Assembly: GCA_028015205.1 (NCBI GenBank)
Contig: CM051511.1
Span: 33,100,001 to 33,164,000, forward strand
Direction: 5' to 3'
Length of the DNA: 64,000 nucleotides
Source: Mytilisepta virgata
Taxonomy: Eukaryota; Mollusca; Bivalvia; Mytilida; Mytilidae
Positions 44,036 to 56,655 of the stretch are shown here, piece after piece. Made by a program: the position numbers and the translations under genes. Every line of letters starts with the position of its first letter. Position 1 is the stretch's first letter. The notes under the pieces were generated by a model, which saw only the letters and a program-made list of their open reading frames with translations, was not told where the DNA came from and searched no databases.

Positions 44036-44319
44036 GACAACGAAATGGAGGGTATAACATAATACCTCGCCACTTCGTGTGGCGGGGTATAAAAACTTAA
44101 ATATCCAAGGTAACAGGTAGTATTTCCAAGTTAAGATCACAAATGATCAAGTTATATCACTTTTCCCATAGACTTCTATAGTAAAATTTTGCAAAACCCC
44201 ACCCCCTTTTGAGACCCCCAAAATATATGTTCCCTCCCACAGATTTAAAATTTTTTTTCGGGAGGCGCATCTAGGAATATGGGCCTATCAAGTCGTATGA
44301 TATCAAGCGATTCCGTCTA
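44036..44319 (+). repeat. Cassette copy 1 within the composite
   Basis: Runs from AACGAAATGGAGGGTATAAC to GCGATTCCGTCTAT. It includes the hairpin CCTCGCCACTTCGTGTGGCGG. Repeated almost exactly at 45046-45323. Confidence 0.9.
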
Positions 44320-45045
44320 TTTAGTATTTTATCATTTGAGGGGGTGGGGCATGACCCCCCTCAGACCCCCCTATGGTACCAAATGATTTGTCTTATCATA
44401 AGGAGTAATAATATATATGGTTATAGGGTGGGGATCACAATGGTTTTCAAAATATTAAGTATTTTATCATTTAAGGTGGTGGGGCATGACCCCCCTCAGA
44501 CCCCCTATGGTACCAAATGATTCGTCTTATCATAATGAGTAATAATATATATGGTTATAGGGTGGGGATCTCAATGGTTTTCAGAATAATAAGTATTTTG
44601 TCATTTAAGGGGGTGGGGCATGACCCCCCCCTCAGACCCCCTATGGTACCAAATGATTCGTCTTATCATAAGGAGTAATAATATATATGGTTATAGGGTG
44701 GGGATCTCAATGGTTTTCAGAATAATAAGTATTTTGTCATTTGAGGGGGTGGGGCATGACCCCCCCCCTCAGACCCCCTATGGTACCAAATGATTCGTCT
44801 TATCATAAGGAGTAATAATATATATGGTTATTGGTTGGGGATCTCAATGGTTTTCAGAATATTTAGTATTTTATCATTTGAGGGGGTGGGGCATGACCCC
44901 CCTCAGACCCCCCTATGGTACCAAATGATTTGTCTTATCATAATGAGTAATAATACATATGGTTATAGGGTGGGGATCACAATGGTTTTCAAAATATTAA
45001 GTATTTTGTTATTTGAGGGGGTGGGGCATGACCCCCCCTAAGACA
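44320..45045 (+). repeat. Tandem array B, ~135 bp unit, ~5.4 units
   Basis: Unit landmarks GGTTAT.GGGTGGGGATC occur at about 44419, 44553, 44689, 44826 and 44961 (spacing 134-137 bp). Confidence 0.93.
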
Positions 45046-45323
45046 ACGAAATGGAGGGTATAACATAATACCTCGCCACTTCGTGTGGCGGGGTATAAAA
45101 ACTTAAATATCCAAGGTAACAGGTAGTATTTCCAAGTTAAGATCACAAATGATCAAGTTATATCACTTTTCCCATAGACTTCTATAGTAAAATTTTGCAA
45201 AACCCCACCCCCTTTTGAGACCCCCAAAATATATGTTCCCTCCCACAGATTGAAAATTTTTCGGGAGGCGCATCTAGGAATATGGGCCTAGCAAGTCGTA
45301 TGATATCAAGCGATTCCGTCTAT
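45046..45323 (+). repeat. Cassette copy 2 within the composite
   Basis: Near-exact copy of 44036-44319, followed by the terminal part with an AATAATAATAATAA microsatellite and the end hairpin. Confidence 0.9.
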
Positions 45324-45828
45324 TGGTTTATGAGAAACGGTGCACACAAGTGTTCGAAAAAACGCGCCCGGAAAGAAGAAAAATAATAATAATAATAATA
45401 AGAATAATAAGAACTGAGCAAAAACAACATGTCTCCAAACTTCGTTTGGGAGACATAATAAAAAGAAAACTTTCGGGTGTCATTTTATTTTTCTATTTTT
45501 AAGAGAATTGCACAAAAGCATACTTGGCATATTGCTTCCATTACAAATCATATGGCTTTGACCACACAAAAAACCAGGAAACTACAAACTTTCTTCAATA
45601 CAAGAAGCTATATCAGGTATTCCAGAGGGGTTATATATCCTGCTTCATACATCAATGGATGAATTGGACAAAATATGGGAGACGATTTTGAGTCCGGCAA
45701 TAAATCGTAGTTGTGCTGTTCCAGATATTTCATTTCTCAACATTTGTAATCAATACAGAAAGGTCAGAAAGTTTGTGGTATTTCTCCAACAAAAAATCTA
45801 TTGTTTTACCCGAAATTACAAGTCTCGA

Positions 45829-46096
45829 GGGGCCTCGGTGGCCGAGTCGTCTAGGTAGTTCGTCATGACTACTAATGATCACTAGCCTGTCAATGCTGAG
45901 GTTGCGAGTTCGAATCTCACCTGTAGCGGGGTGTGTTCGACTCCGATCTTAATTGACAAGGATTGCCAATTTTCCTTCCGAAGGTCGGTGGTTGTCTCCA
46001 GGTACTCCGGCTTCCTCCACCAATAAAAACTGGCCGCCGCGAAATAGCCAAATGTGCTGAAAATGGCGTTAAACCCCCAACTAAACAAACAAACAA
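45829..46096 (+). mobile_element. tRNA-derived SINE, near-intact, 11 bp target-site duplication
   Basis: Same family as 29402-29660: box A TGGCCGAGTCG, box B GTTCGAATC, and the tail AAACAAACAAACA. Flanked by ACAAGTCTCGA at 45818-45828 and 46097-46107. Confidence 0.9.
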
Positions 46097-46388
46097 ACAA
46101 GTCTCGATAAATAAGATGCAAAAAAAAACCCGAGAAAAATTACTAAAAAAAAATTACAAGGAAATTTTCACATAAAAAATACCCAATATTTTTTATGTTA
46201 TTAATCTAGATCATGAGCAGACAACCCATTCTGTAAATATTTAAATGCTGCTTTTAAGCCCCCTACAAAAAAACCTTTAAATAAATATTGACAACATACA
46301 ACCATCATGGGATGTTACCAATCTCTAACCATATTTGCTGGGATTTTTTGTTACCCTCTACGTCTTTAAAATAAACTAGACATTGAAC

Positions 46389-46404
46389 CCGCGCAAGCGC
46401 GGGA
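46389..46404. repeat. GC-rich hairpin at the start of a dispersed repeat
   Basis: CCCGCGCAAGCGCGGG is a perfect 7 bp-stem hairpin in AT-rich surroundings, just upstream of the tandem units at 46493-46790. Confidence 0.5.
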
Positions 46405-46800
46405 AAATAAGCATTTTTAACCGGATTTTCATAGGAAAATATCGGTTATTAATTTGGTGATGTACGGCGGACGGGCGGGCGGCTGCCAAACAGTGTCCGT
46501 GCAATAACTTATGAACTGTTCAACCAAAGCTTTTCAAATTTTAATATGTTGTTACTGATGACAAAATGGAGGTCAAGTTCGATATTGACGATTTTCACTT
46601 TCACCGTTCAAGAGTTATGGTTCTTGAAAGATTGAAAAATGGCTTTTCCAGTGGTGTCCGTGTGATAACTTATGAACTGTTCGACCAAAGCTTTTCAAAT
46701 TTTAATATGTTGTTACTGATGACAAAATGGAGGTCAAGTTCGATATTGACGATTTCCACTTTCACCGTTCCGATATTGACGATTTGTCACTTACTATAAA
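46405..46800 (+). repeat. Dispersed repeat with two ~161 bp internal units
   Basis: GTGTCCGTG.AATAACTTATGAACTG occurs at 46493 and 46654, and TGACAAAATGGAGGTCAAG in both units. The upstream stretch GTACGGCGGACGGGCGGGCGG is GC-rich. No coding sense. Confidence 0.75.
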
Positions 46801-49600
46801 TAGGAGGTCAAGATTGATTTTTGCCTTTCCATTTCTGAACCCTACAAAAATTCATTTATATTTATTTACTTCATCCTGGGAATCCAGATTTGCAAACATC
46901 ATTTCCATGCAGGAAAATCCGGTTTGCTGTCATTCGACAGCCTCTTTTTTTTTTTTTTTTTTTTTTGTGGTGGCCATATTTTGACTATAAAAAGTTGCTG
47001 CGGCCATGTCATTCATGGAACAGGAACTCAATATGGATGTTGTGGCAGGCTTTCCATAAACTTTCTTCTCAAGTAGGGCGTATCAACTGATAGTTTCATG
47101 TCTATATATGCTGTAGTATTCCAGAAATGGATGTTAATGCAAAATTTAACCAAAGTCAATGAAGCGTGAAATGTAGGTCAACGTGACCCAATTGTCATAT
47201 GGCTTTTCGTTACTACCGAAGATGTATCCGCTTATGAAGTAGACTGTATGCCACGTAGAATTACCAAAATGGACCTTAAGGTTCCATCAAAGTCAAAATC
47301 TATGACGAAAACACAACCACATAAATTTGTGAATATTTTTATTGTTACAATTAATTCTGAACTGGAACTTGATGAAAAGCTTTCATTAAATACACATTTC
47401 AAAATGCATTACCGTTTTCCTTCAGAATAAATATGAAAATGAAATTGTAGATGTAAACATTTCCTTAGTGACGGATGAATTTTTCAAAAGATGCCGTGAG
47501 TTAGGTAGAGCATATTTTTGGAAAATAATTGTTCCAATTGTTCCATTGTCATCATGGGCAGGGCAAGGGAGGCTTAAAATATCATATTTTTAGTGTGTGA
47601 CTGCGTGTGCTGTCCACGTTTATATTTATCAAAGATGTCCGAGATAAATTTCGTCATTAATGACAAAGATGACCATTTGTTAAAAATATTTTTATCTAGG
47701 GCTTACAGGGAATTGTATAGTAGAGATATAGTAAAGACAGGTCACATGAAAAATAATGTAAAAATAGATAATGGTTTTTTTTATCACTTTGTGCAAGGTA
47801 AACATCCGTGCAATCCAAAAAACAACTAAGTTATGAATTCCTCTGAACTTTACCTTACTTCTTCATAATCTTCAAAGTTCATAACCTTTACAGTTAGGAG
47901 AAATTGCGTTATTGTAGAAAAACAATCATGAATACATGAAGCGGGAACATCCCACTCGAAGGAGAATGTTTTTAATTTGTTTTATTCTTCTTCCGTAATT
48001 TCAAACAGAAATACATTTAAATTATGTGCATACTTGTTTATTTAAATCAATGTGTTAAAATGATGCATTCGAGAACCTTCTAAGGGATATGTTGGGAGAA
48101 TTCATATCAGAAAAGTGCATACAAATTCCATTTGCACATAAACAAAACTGCAGTTTGAATTTATAAATGCAGATTGTCAAATCCGATAATAACCTTTATA
48201 ATCTGAACCATACATCGTTTATTTTGAACCACGCGTTTTGCCGCCTATTCGGCTAATTCGTAAATTTAGTATTATAGATATAAAGCTGTGCAGAGTTACT
48301 TCCCTTCCCAGAGATGTTTTTATTTTTATTCTAAGATAATTGTCAGCTATGGAAATTTTGTTCAATTGAACAAAAAGTTCTTTCTTCAGACAGTTATTTT
48401 TGTAAATTTTGTGTAGGAATTAGTCATTTTAAATTAGATTATGGAAATTTGCAACAATCCATTGATGTAAAACCTTTCCAAAAAATTTGCACTGAAGTAA
48501 TATAAAGCAGATTTTACCTTGTCATTCGAAGATTGTATGAATTTCCCATATTTTTGTGAAAACCACCGTTCATACACGGTCTGTTTAAAAGTATATCAAA
48601 TGAATTAGGAGATATTGAGGCACCACAGGGGATGAAAAAAACATTGAGGCGAAGGCAATGAAGTATCCATTGGGTTGATCGTTGACTTCCATAATGAAGT
48701 TCAAAAGTTTTAATGCCAATTTAATCAAAATCTACATGAACTTTTTAAATAAAACTTCAAACTTAATTTCTTGCATATTTAAAATAATTTTATATATTTT
48801 ATACATTCAATGTTTTAGCACTTCGTCGAATTATATTATATTTAAACTTTAAATTTTTAGTAGTTCTTTGGATATTGATATATTCTAAGTTACTTTACTG
48901 ACTTCATATCAATGAACAAAAAATAAAATGAACAAAAATATTACCAGATATCTGATATTACTAAGATATTGATATATTTTGACTGCTATATTGCCAGTGA
49001 ATATTTATTAACTTGAACGAATAGAAATTATCTGAACATTTTTCTTTTTATCATACATCTTGTTCTCTAATATTTAACTTAGGCAATTTTATGGTCGTCA
49101 GCACTAATTGATTGGTCGTTACAGTGTTCCAACATCTAAGATGATGTTGGACCTGTTCCCACTGTCGTAACATTTCATGTACCTCCACCGATCTGTGACT
49201 TCCACTGGATTGACTTTGTTGCACGTAAAGACGGGTGCCGTATACGAAGCAGGAACTGCTTACACTTCCGGAGTACCAAAGTTCACTCCTGGTTTTTATA
49301 AGAGTTCGTGTTGTTCATTGTTTTTTAGTTTTCAGTGTTTATCTGTTGTGCTTGTGGTTGTTCATTTGTCTTCCCAGGTTTGTCTGTCCAATGGATTGCA
49401 ATTTCTGATTTGCTTCTTAGGTATATTTGTCCTCTTTACTTTATAATACTTTTTATAAACATCATTTGTACTCGACTTGAAATTGCATCAACTATGACAT
49501 CCAAATATCTGATGTAAATATAATATATATTGTGTAAGATTTGTTAAAATAATTTCAGTGCAGAACATTTCATTGAAAAATGAAATTTAACCTCAAATTC
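46801..49600. other. Intergenic, no gene recognised
   Basis: AT-rich DNA with a poly-T run at 46945-46966. There is a minus-strand fragment of a GCCCC-element unit at 47128-47200 (complement of TTTCACGCTTCATTGACTTTGG) and a minus-strand mussel-type repeat at about 49230-49400. Short blocks at 48284 and 49907 (AAGCTGTGCAGAGTT, TTCCCTT) are related to each other. Open frames here look like chance. Confidence 0.5.
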
Positions 49601-49602
49601 TT

Positions 49603-49856
49603 TGGGGCCTCGGTGGCCGAGTGGTCTAGGTAGTTCGTCATGACTACTAGTGATCACTAGCCTGTCAATGCTGAGGTTGTGAGTTCGAATCTCACCTGTG
49701 GCGGGGTGTGTTCGACTCTGATCTTAATTGACAAGGATTGCCAAGTCGGTGGTTCTCTCCGGGTCCTCCGGCTTCCTCCACCAATAAAAAATGGCCGCCA
49801 CGAAATGGCTAAATGTGCTGAAAACGGCGTAAAACCCCAACTAAACAAACAAACAA
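49603..49856 (+). mobile_element. tRNA-derived SINE, near-intact, 8 bp target-site duplication
   Basis: Same family as 29402-29660, with a small internal deletion after GATTGCCAA. Flanked by TCAAATTC at 49593-49600 and 49857-49864. Confidence 0.87.
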
Positions 49857-50322
49857 TCAAATTCATTACCTAAATGTAAGGTATGTATCTAAGGTTGATA
49901 TGTAAAGCTGTGCAGAGTTGTTTCCCTTGCTGAACATGTTTTATGATTATCACATGATTATTGTCAACAAATGTGTGCCTTTTTTAAATATACATGTACA
50001 TTTGGTAAAATTTCTTATAAATCTTGTATAAAATTTTTAAAAAATCAAAAATAGATACTGAAATTTTGGAACAAGTTGTTAATATTAACAATTATATGCG
50101 AACAATATTATTTACAAAGGTCAGAACACTTTTGTGTAATTTTGGAGGGTTTTGGGCTACTTTCCACATGTTCCAAGTACACTAGTCAAAACTCATTCTA
50201 TCTGGCCAGATTTGATGATAATATATTTATTAAGCAACTGTTGTGTCTAATGGACTAATGGCTACATGTATATGCATTCATCAAAAAAGAAAACATTAAG
50301 CAATAAATCAATATAACAAACA

Positions 50323-50700
50323 TTATAAACAGAGCATGTGAATCAAACGAAACCAGCTGTCTCCTGTCCTCAGTAAAAGTGACTGTTTCAAAAAGAAGCC
50401 AAGCAATCTCACTTGTTCATTTGTTTCTGGGTTCAAAATTTGTTTCAATTTATCCTCTGGATTAATTTCGAGCTCAAAAATAAAAGGTTGCAAATATCTA
50501 TTTCTAACAGAATCATTAATAGAACAATTGAAAAATAAATGAGCTTCATTATCAACGGTATTACAATTTTTACACAATCTCTTGTTTCTTGGGTTTTTTT
50601 TTGTATCTTCCCTTTTCAATTTCTAACGAGTGATTGCTTATTCTAAAATTACAAATCAACTTTCTATACTCAAAATTAAAATTACGCAAGTAATATTTCA
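50323..50700 (-). mobile_element. Decayed C-terminal fragment of a LINE ORF
   Basis: The minus strand reads YLRNFNFEYRKLI and HSLEIEKGRYKK. After a frameshift in an A-run it continues NKRLCKNCNTVDNEAHLFFN and CSINDSVRNRYL. The CxxC...HxxxxxC zinc-knuckle-like motif after a basic helix is the usual C-terminus of many animal LINE ORF2 proteins. Broken, no upstream reverse transcriptase seen. Confidence 0.7.
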
Positions 50701-53552
50701 AACTTATATGTGTGATTAGATTGGATAGATTTAAATATAATTAGTTTACTATTTGTATCCAAATTTTGGAGTTTTTCTTTGTATTTCTTTATTTATTGAT
50801 TGCCAAGCTCCCTCAGTTTGTAACATGCTTGGTAACCGAAATTTTACATGAACTGTTAATATTAGTCTAGTAGTCTTAAAATTTCTCTCCAGAATAGATC
50901 TGTCTATGACCAAGTTCCAACCCAAGAATTCAATGGAAACGTGGTTTGTCATTTGTTGCTAGACTTCTACTATTTGTCCCTTAAGTAAAAATGGAAAATC
51001 TTTATAAATTTTACAATTAACTTCGCCCGTGCCATTTCTTTTGTTTTGTGCTGATGTTTCTACTTTTTTACAAATATACTAAAAAATTAAATCTAAAGAC
51101 CTCACACAAATATCAATTCAGTTTCTGCATGAACAATATACAATTACGGCCGTCATTTGAGTTCAAATTTAGCAACACGAGGCCCCTAATTGTTTTATTT
51201 TTTTCCACAGGCGCAAGACATAATTTGAATCTCATATGACTTTTAATGCAGACAAATTACGCAGTTGTTTCCCTTAAAAATTATGAACATTAGGGTAGTT
51301 TCCCGTGATTACGCAGTTGTCTCCCTAGCGGGGGAAATTGGGGTGTTTGAAGGTGAACAATAGGGTTGTTTCCCGAGATGATCAATTTATTAAAAGGTTG
51401 CAAATATCTATTCAATTTATTTTTTTTAATCACATAACAGTTTTCATCCAATAAGAGTATTTTAAAATATTTATATAATTATAAAATGATTTGGAGATTT
51501 GAGTTAAAAAAATGAGAAAAATGCAGTATTTGGTTTTCATCTTGAATCAATTTTGTCGTGTTTAAAATTTTGTCAAAGGCGTTCAAACTCTTGATTCTGC
51601 CTGATTTTCTAATGTCAGTTTAAGTTAAATATTGAGTTGTTTCTTGATTTGAGTGGTTTTATTCAAACATTGAAATATTACAGCTCGGCTCAGAAAATGA
51701 AAACAATAGTTACATTTTTAAGTTGAGAAATATTTTTCGAAAATATGAACATGGACTTCAGAACAAAAATCATTACGAACGTGTAAGAAGTATATCAACA
51801 AAAAATTTAATACATTTGTAGATGAATATTTTTAAAATCCACCACCATCATCTTATGTAACAACATCTCCACATTTCAGACGATTGGTGGAATAATACTC
51901 TGGTTATTGAACGGAAACAAATTCAAACTCTACGTGTTGGTTGGTAGATCCCAAGAAATTAGAATATTTCAAAATTTTAAATTATTTCAAGGTGAACTCA
52001 CGTAATTGAACAGAAACCAATTTACATACATACGGAAGTAGGAACATGTCATGTCCCCGGCGTCTTTCGATATGTGCGTTAAAAAGTATGCAAAAAGGTC
52101 GAAATTTATCATTGGAGAAACGGTATTTCCAGTTTTATGATCAAGTTTAAACAACATTTCAATGGCAGCAGACCTCGGTGTTAATGTGAAGGCATTCATT
52201 TATATATTACACTAATAGAACTAATATTTGTAAAATGGTACTTTCGAGATAGTTGTCTACAAAATCAAGCAAAATAAAATTATTATTTTTCTACTTTCTA
52301 ATTGTAAATTATAATCTATAATTCAAAACCAATAATATTGTAATCTTTATGTATGGACGTCGTTATCATTGAGGATATAGGATTTTTAGTAAAACTCCGT
52401 AAAACATGGAGGGGGATAACTCATGTTTTCCCCATAAGAAGTAGAGGATGAATAACATTTCTTCCTTTATTGCAATGTTGATAAGGATCCCCGTTTTAAT
52501 TTATATTGTGAAATTAAAACGTAAAATGTTTATCTTCTTGCAGATGAATTTAAGTTGAAAATTATTCTAAATCTAAATAGGGATATTTTTACCAGTCTTC
52601 ATAAATCAATACTGCAAAAATGAGGGCGGATCCACAATTTTGGAAAAAAGGGGAGGGGGCGCAAAATTTAGAATTGAAAAATGAAATTCTGTTTGATGGT
52701 TTTATGCTAAAAAATCATATATATCGATATTTTTTTTATTTTATTTTTTTTGGAAGGGGGGAGGGGGGGGTGTTCACGCCCAATATTTCCCCTCTGGATC
52801 CGCCAGTTGTCCACATTAATCAGTTTTGCTCTTCAGTCATCTACACAGTAATTCTAAGTTCTAAGTCTGGAATCTCTGTTATAATTGACTGTATTAATTT
52901 TTTGACTTGTATTGTATTTCAGGGATAAGTATTCAATAAATATATAACACAACGTTTTGTACAGGTCTATTATTTCAAAACCCTATACCCAACGCCTGAG
53001 ACCCAAATTTATTCCATAAATATTGCTCATTTATTCCTGTTGCTCTCCAAAATTCTCCTTCCCCCGTTCCTTTCATAATATATTTTTTTCCTGGTTGATC
53101 GACTTGAACATTATTTTTTTCTCTTTGAATGATTTATTTGTTGTAAATTTATTAAGGAAGATTGAAGTCCAACACACTTTGCTGGAATCAACATGTTGCG
53201 TGCTCACTATTATGATTCCTATCATATTCTTATTTTACTTAATTCGCTGATTTGGTAACAAAATTTAATTTTTTTTCTCCACCAAGCCCCACTTCCCCTT
53301 TCCGATGTTACAAATACACTACAGCCAAAATTATCAGTTAAACCTAACTCTTTGTCAAAATATCATTCTTCTTGTTTGTTATTTATATAATTCATTTATT
53401 CCTTTTGGATTAAAAGTAAAATATTCCAGAAACGAATAAATGCCATTTTATTCTATATTGAAATGTAAAACTAACTTCTTATCATTTGTCAAAATGTAAT
53501 ACCCAATTTTTAAATTTGTTCTAACTTAATACAATTTAATAACAAAATTTAG
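50701..53552. other. Intergenic, no gene recognised
   Basis: AT-rich and mostly featureless. At 51254-51375 a short phrase, ACGCAGTTGT.TCCCT, occurs twice. A small inverted pair, GGCGGATCCAC (52624) and CTGGATCCGCC (52793), encloses ~180 bp with a G-rich run and is probably a degenerate hAT-type MITE. Confidence 0.45.
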
Positions 53553-53827
53553 TTTGTTTGTTTGTTTGTTTAGTTGGGGTTTAACGTCGTTTTCAGCACA
53601 TTTTGGACATTTCGCGGCGGCCAGTTTTTATTGGAGGAGGAAGCCGGAGTATCTGGAGAGAACCACCGACCTTCGGTATAGGAAAATTGGCAATCCTTGT
53701 CAATTAAGATCGGAGTCGAACACACCCCGCCACAGGTGAGATTCGAACTCACAACCCCAGCGTTGACAGGCCAGTGATCAGTAGTAGTCATGACGAACTA
53801 CCTAGACCACTCGGCCACCGAGGCCCC
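53553..53827 (-). mobile_element. tRNA-derived SINE, near-intact, minus strand, 11 bp target-site duplication
   Basis: The reverse complement of the 45829 family: tail TTTGTTTGTTTGTTTAG at the left, box B complement GATTCGAAC and box A complement CCACTCGGCCA at the right. Flanked by ACAAAATTTAG at 53542-53552 and 53828-53838. Confidence 0.92.
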
Positions 53828-54619
53828 ACAAAATTTAGTAAATAAACTGAAGTTTCGCTCTCTTTGTTCTCTAACTGTTGCAAGTACAACTTTTAATTTT
53901 TAATTTTCAATCACCATGTTCATATACATGTGTGCTGAACTTTTTTTTCCGTTGAAAATTTTGATTAATTAAGAAATAAATCACGGACGCCCGTGGTTTG
54001 TGGTTGATTTTCACGGGATGTCCATATTTCTGCGCTCAGGGTAAAATATCGACAGAAATATGGCGAACCCGTGGTAAAATCTCCAACAAACCACGGGCAT
54101 CTATGAATTTTTTTTTTCGCTTCATACGTGTCGTGGTTCATTGGAAATTTTACCACCAGTTGTTTGAATGACGTTTTCAGCAGCCCACATCAGAGTAGAG
54201 ATTATTAGACCCATTTTCCAAATCAGTCTCGATATCATCCCTATACTTCCATACTAGTATTAGCTCGAGGCCTTGGCTGAGAGCTGATATGGGTTGAGGG
54301 ATATTCCGGGACTGATATGGAAGATGGGGTGTCATAAACTACTATAGCTACTAAGTTTTACGGTTAAAAGCTTATTATCTAAATTATGTACCATCCAAAT
54401 AATTTTTGCAGTTCTAGCAAGCAGTCACTTTGTTGGTAATCACACTGCACTGGCTTTTATATTATGTTTTATACACCCGAGTCTCAGGATAGAGGGGTAG
54501 GTTTTGGTATCCATTAAACCAATTTAACCCCACCACTGTTCAGTAGTAGTATATGGGGACAGTTCAGTCATTATTTGAGGAGCAGGAGCTGATGAGGAGT
54601 CGAATATGACGTAACCGGA

Positions 54620-55040
54620 AGCGTAAATGACGTCACCGGAACCGAAAGTCACGTGACCGAAACCGGGAAAACCTGGAAGTTGTTTTCATGTATGCGCAAC
54701 CGGAAGTGATGTGTTTTCGCGCCATTTTCCCATTATTTGTTGACGGAAGTGACCCCAGTCACGTGCTGGGACCCGGATGTGTCGTCTGAGTATGTGTGAC
54801 CGGAACGGGAAGTGGTTTGCGCGCCTGCGCAACCGGTAGTAGTGGATTTTCGGGTATTTTCCAATATTTATATATGGAAGTGACGTCAGTCACGTGTTGG
54901 GATCCGGACGTGTCGTCTGCGCATGTATAGGCGGAACCGGAAGTTCAAAGGGGAGATAATTTTCCCATTATTTGCTTACGGAAGTGACGTCATTCAGTAG
55001 CTGGGACTCGGCAGTGTCGTCTGCGCATGCCCGACCGGAA
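54620..55040. promoter_or_regulatory. Array of promoter-type motifs in the left arm
   Basis: TGACGTCA (CRE) at 54628 and 54881; CACGTG (E-box) near 54650, 54760 and 54891; CCGGAAGT (ETS-like) near 54700 and 54935; TGCGCATG (NRF1 half-site-like) near 54918 and 55022. Motifs sit in three diverged ~105-145 bp sub-repeats. Seen as motifs only; activity is not shown. Confidence 0.5.
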
Positions 55041-55369
55041 TTCAGATTGGATTATCTCCCTTTACCCGCGCTTCTCGGTCGTCCCTTAAATTGGTCTTTC
55101 ATCAGTCTGTATAGGGTAAGGTTCTCGTATTGAGTCTCTAGGTACGTTCACTGTTATGTCAGGTTCCGAGAGTATTCAAAGTACATGGGATGACTGGATT
55201 ATTTCCCCTTATCCCGCGCTTTTCAATGCGGGTGATGTTTTCCTTTCGTTCAAGGGAGGACCAAAGGTAGGATTGGATTATGTCCCCTTACATCCAGGTG
55301 ATAATGTCACCATTAGGTCAATGGAGGGGTGTCCTTAGCAACCGCCTTAGCAACGGCGGTCCATTTCAT

Positions 55370-55880
55370 TGTTATATGCTGCTCCTTGCTGCTTACTCAT
55401 CACTGCCTTTCTCTTGCTCTTCACCACTCATTGCTGCTCATCGCTACTCATCTCTTGTTCCCTGCTGCTCATCGCTACTCATCTCTTGATCCCCGCTGCT
55501 CTTCGTTGGTAGCCTCTTGCTCCTCCTTTCTCTATGCTGCTCTTTGCTGCTCTTTGCTCCTCATCGCTACTCATGACTATACTCACGAGCTCATTTCGTT
55601 TTTTTGTGCTACTTGTCATTGTTTTCGCAGCTGCTGCTGCTCCTGCTGCTAATTGCTGTTCGTCATCGCTGCTCTTCTCTTGCTCATCGCTGTTCTTCTC
55701 TTGCTCCCTGCTGCTCATAGCTACTCATCTCTTGCTCATCGCTGTTCTTCTCTTGCTCCCTGCTGCTCATAGCTACTCATCTCTTGCTCATCGCTGTTCT
55801 TCTCTTGCTCCCTGCTGCTCATAGCTACTCATCTCTTGCTCACTGCTGCTCATAGCTACTCATCTCTTGCTCCGCCCTTT
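55370..55880. repeat. Pyrimidine-rich central repeat of the foldback element
   Basis: Imperfect GCTGCTCATCGCTACTCATC repeats; from 55681 to 55870 the period is 52 bp (units at 55681, 55733 and 55785). The long open frames on both strands come from this repeat and are not genes. Confidence 0.85.
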
Positions 55881-56089
55881 CTCTATTTCTCCTCCCTTGA
55901 ACGAAAAGAAAACATCACTCGCAATGAAAACACGGCATAAGGGGAGATAATCCAAACACCAACCCTGTACTTCGAATACTCTCGGACTTTGAAATAACAG
56001 TGAACGTATCAGTCCTTAGAGACTCAATGCGAGACCCTTGCCCTATAACTGATGAAAGACCAAGAGACGACCGAGAAGCGCGGGAAAAA

Positions 56090-56405
56090 GGAGTAATCCA
56101 ATCCGAATTCCGGTCAAGCATGCGCAGACGACACTGCCGGGTCCCACCTAGTGACTGATGTCACTTCCGTAAGTAACTAATGGGGAAATTATCTCCCCTT
56201 TGAACTTTCGGTTTCCGCCTATACATGCGCAGACGACACATCCGGGTACCAGCACGTGACTGACGTCACTTCCGTAAACAAATAATGGGAAAATACCGGA
56301 AAAAATCCACTACTTCTGGATCCGGTCACATCTGCGAAAATGGCGCGTAGTTACATCACTTCGGGTTGCGCATGCGCACAAATATCCGGTTCCGGTGACG
56401 TCATT
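56090..56405. promoter_or_regulatory. Array of promoter-type motifs in the right arm
   Basis: CACGTG at 56253, TGACGTCA at 56261 and 56396, CACTTCCG near 56164 and 56267, and a palindromic NRF1-like TGCGCATGCGCA at 56367-56378. They mirror the left arm. Confidence 0.5.
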
Positions 56406-56655
56406 TCCGCTTCGGTGCCCCATATCTGTCTCCTCAAATAATAACTGAACTGTCCCCATATACTACTTTCAGCGTCTGTACCAAGTCAGACTATCCTGAC
56501 TCTCTCTTGTGTTTATATTTTGTACTCTTTATTATTATTTATTGTCCGAGGCTCTGTCTGTTGATTGATTGGTATTTCATTGTTGATCTTTCTTGTTATC
56601 CATGCATTTTTTTGTTTTACCTATTGTGCATGCCTCACTGCAACTAAAACTAAAA

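Larger units (their letters stand above)
43310..45456. mobile_element. 2.15 kb composite repeat bounded by 17 bp perfect inverted ends
   Basis: ATGTCTCCCAAACGAAG (43310-43326) is the exact reverse complement of CTTCGTTTGGGAGACAT (45440-45456). The right end also forms a hairpin by itself from 45429. Inside are two tandem arrays and a duplicated ~280 bp cassette. Treating the whole stretch as one element is inference. Confidence 0.55.
54544..56467. mobile_element. 1.9 kb GC-rich foldback element with long inverted arms
   Basis: Left arm 54544 to about 55260 and right arm from about 55900 to 56467 are imperfect reverse complements along their length (from AGTAGTATATGGGGACAG to GATGTTTTCCTTTCGTTCAA). 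The left arm is longer by an internal duplication. TTCAG on both sides (54539-54543 and 56468-56472) may be a 5 bp duplication. No transposase frame is present, so if it moves it does so in trans. Confidence 0.88.

Noticed and set aside
43829..45041. Open frames with repeated GVGHDPP peptides
   Set aside because: They are translations of the 135 bp tandem unit, not a protein family.
47593..47829. 78-codon open frame
   Set aside because: The composition is slightly gene-like, but there are no recognisable domains, splice sites or neighbours that support it.
55329..55824. Overlapping open frames rich in Leu, Ser and Cys
   Set aside because: They come from the 52 bp-period pyrimidine repeat and are open on both strands, as expected of repeats lacking stops.
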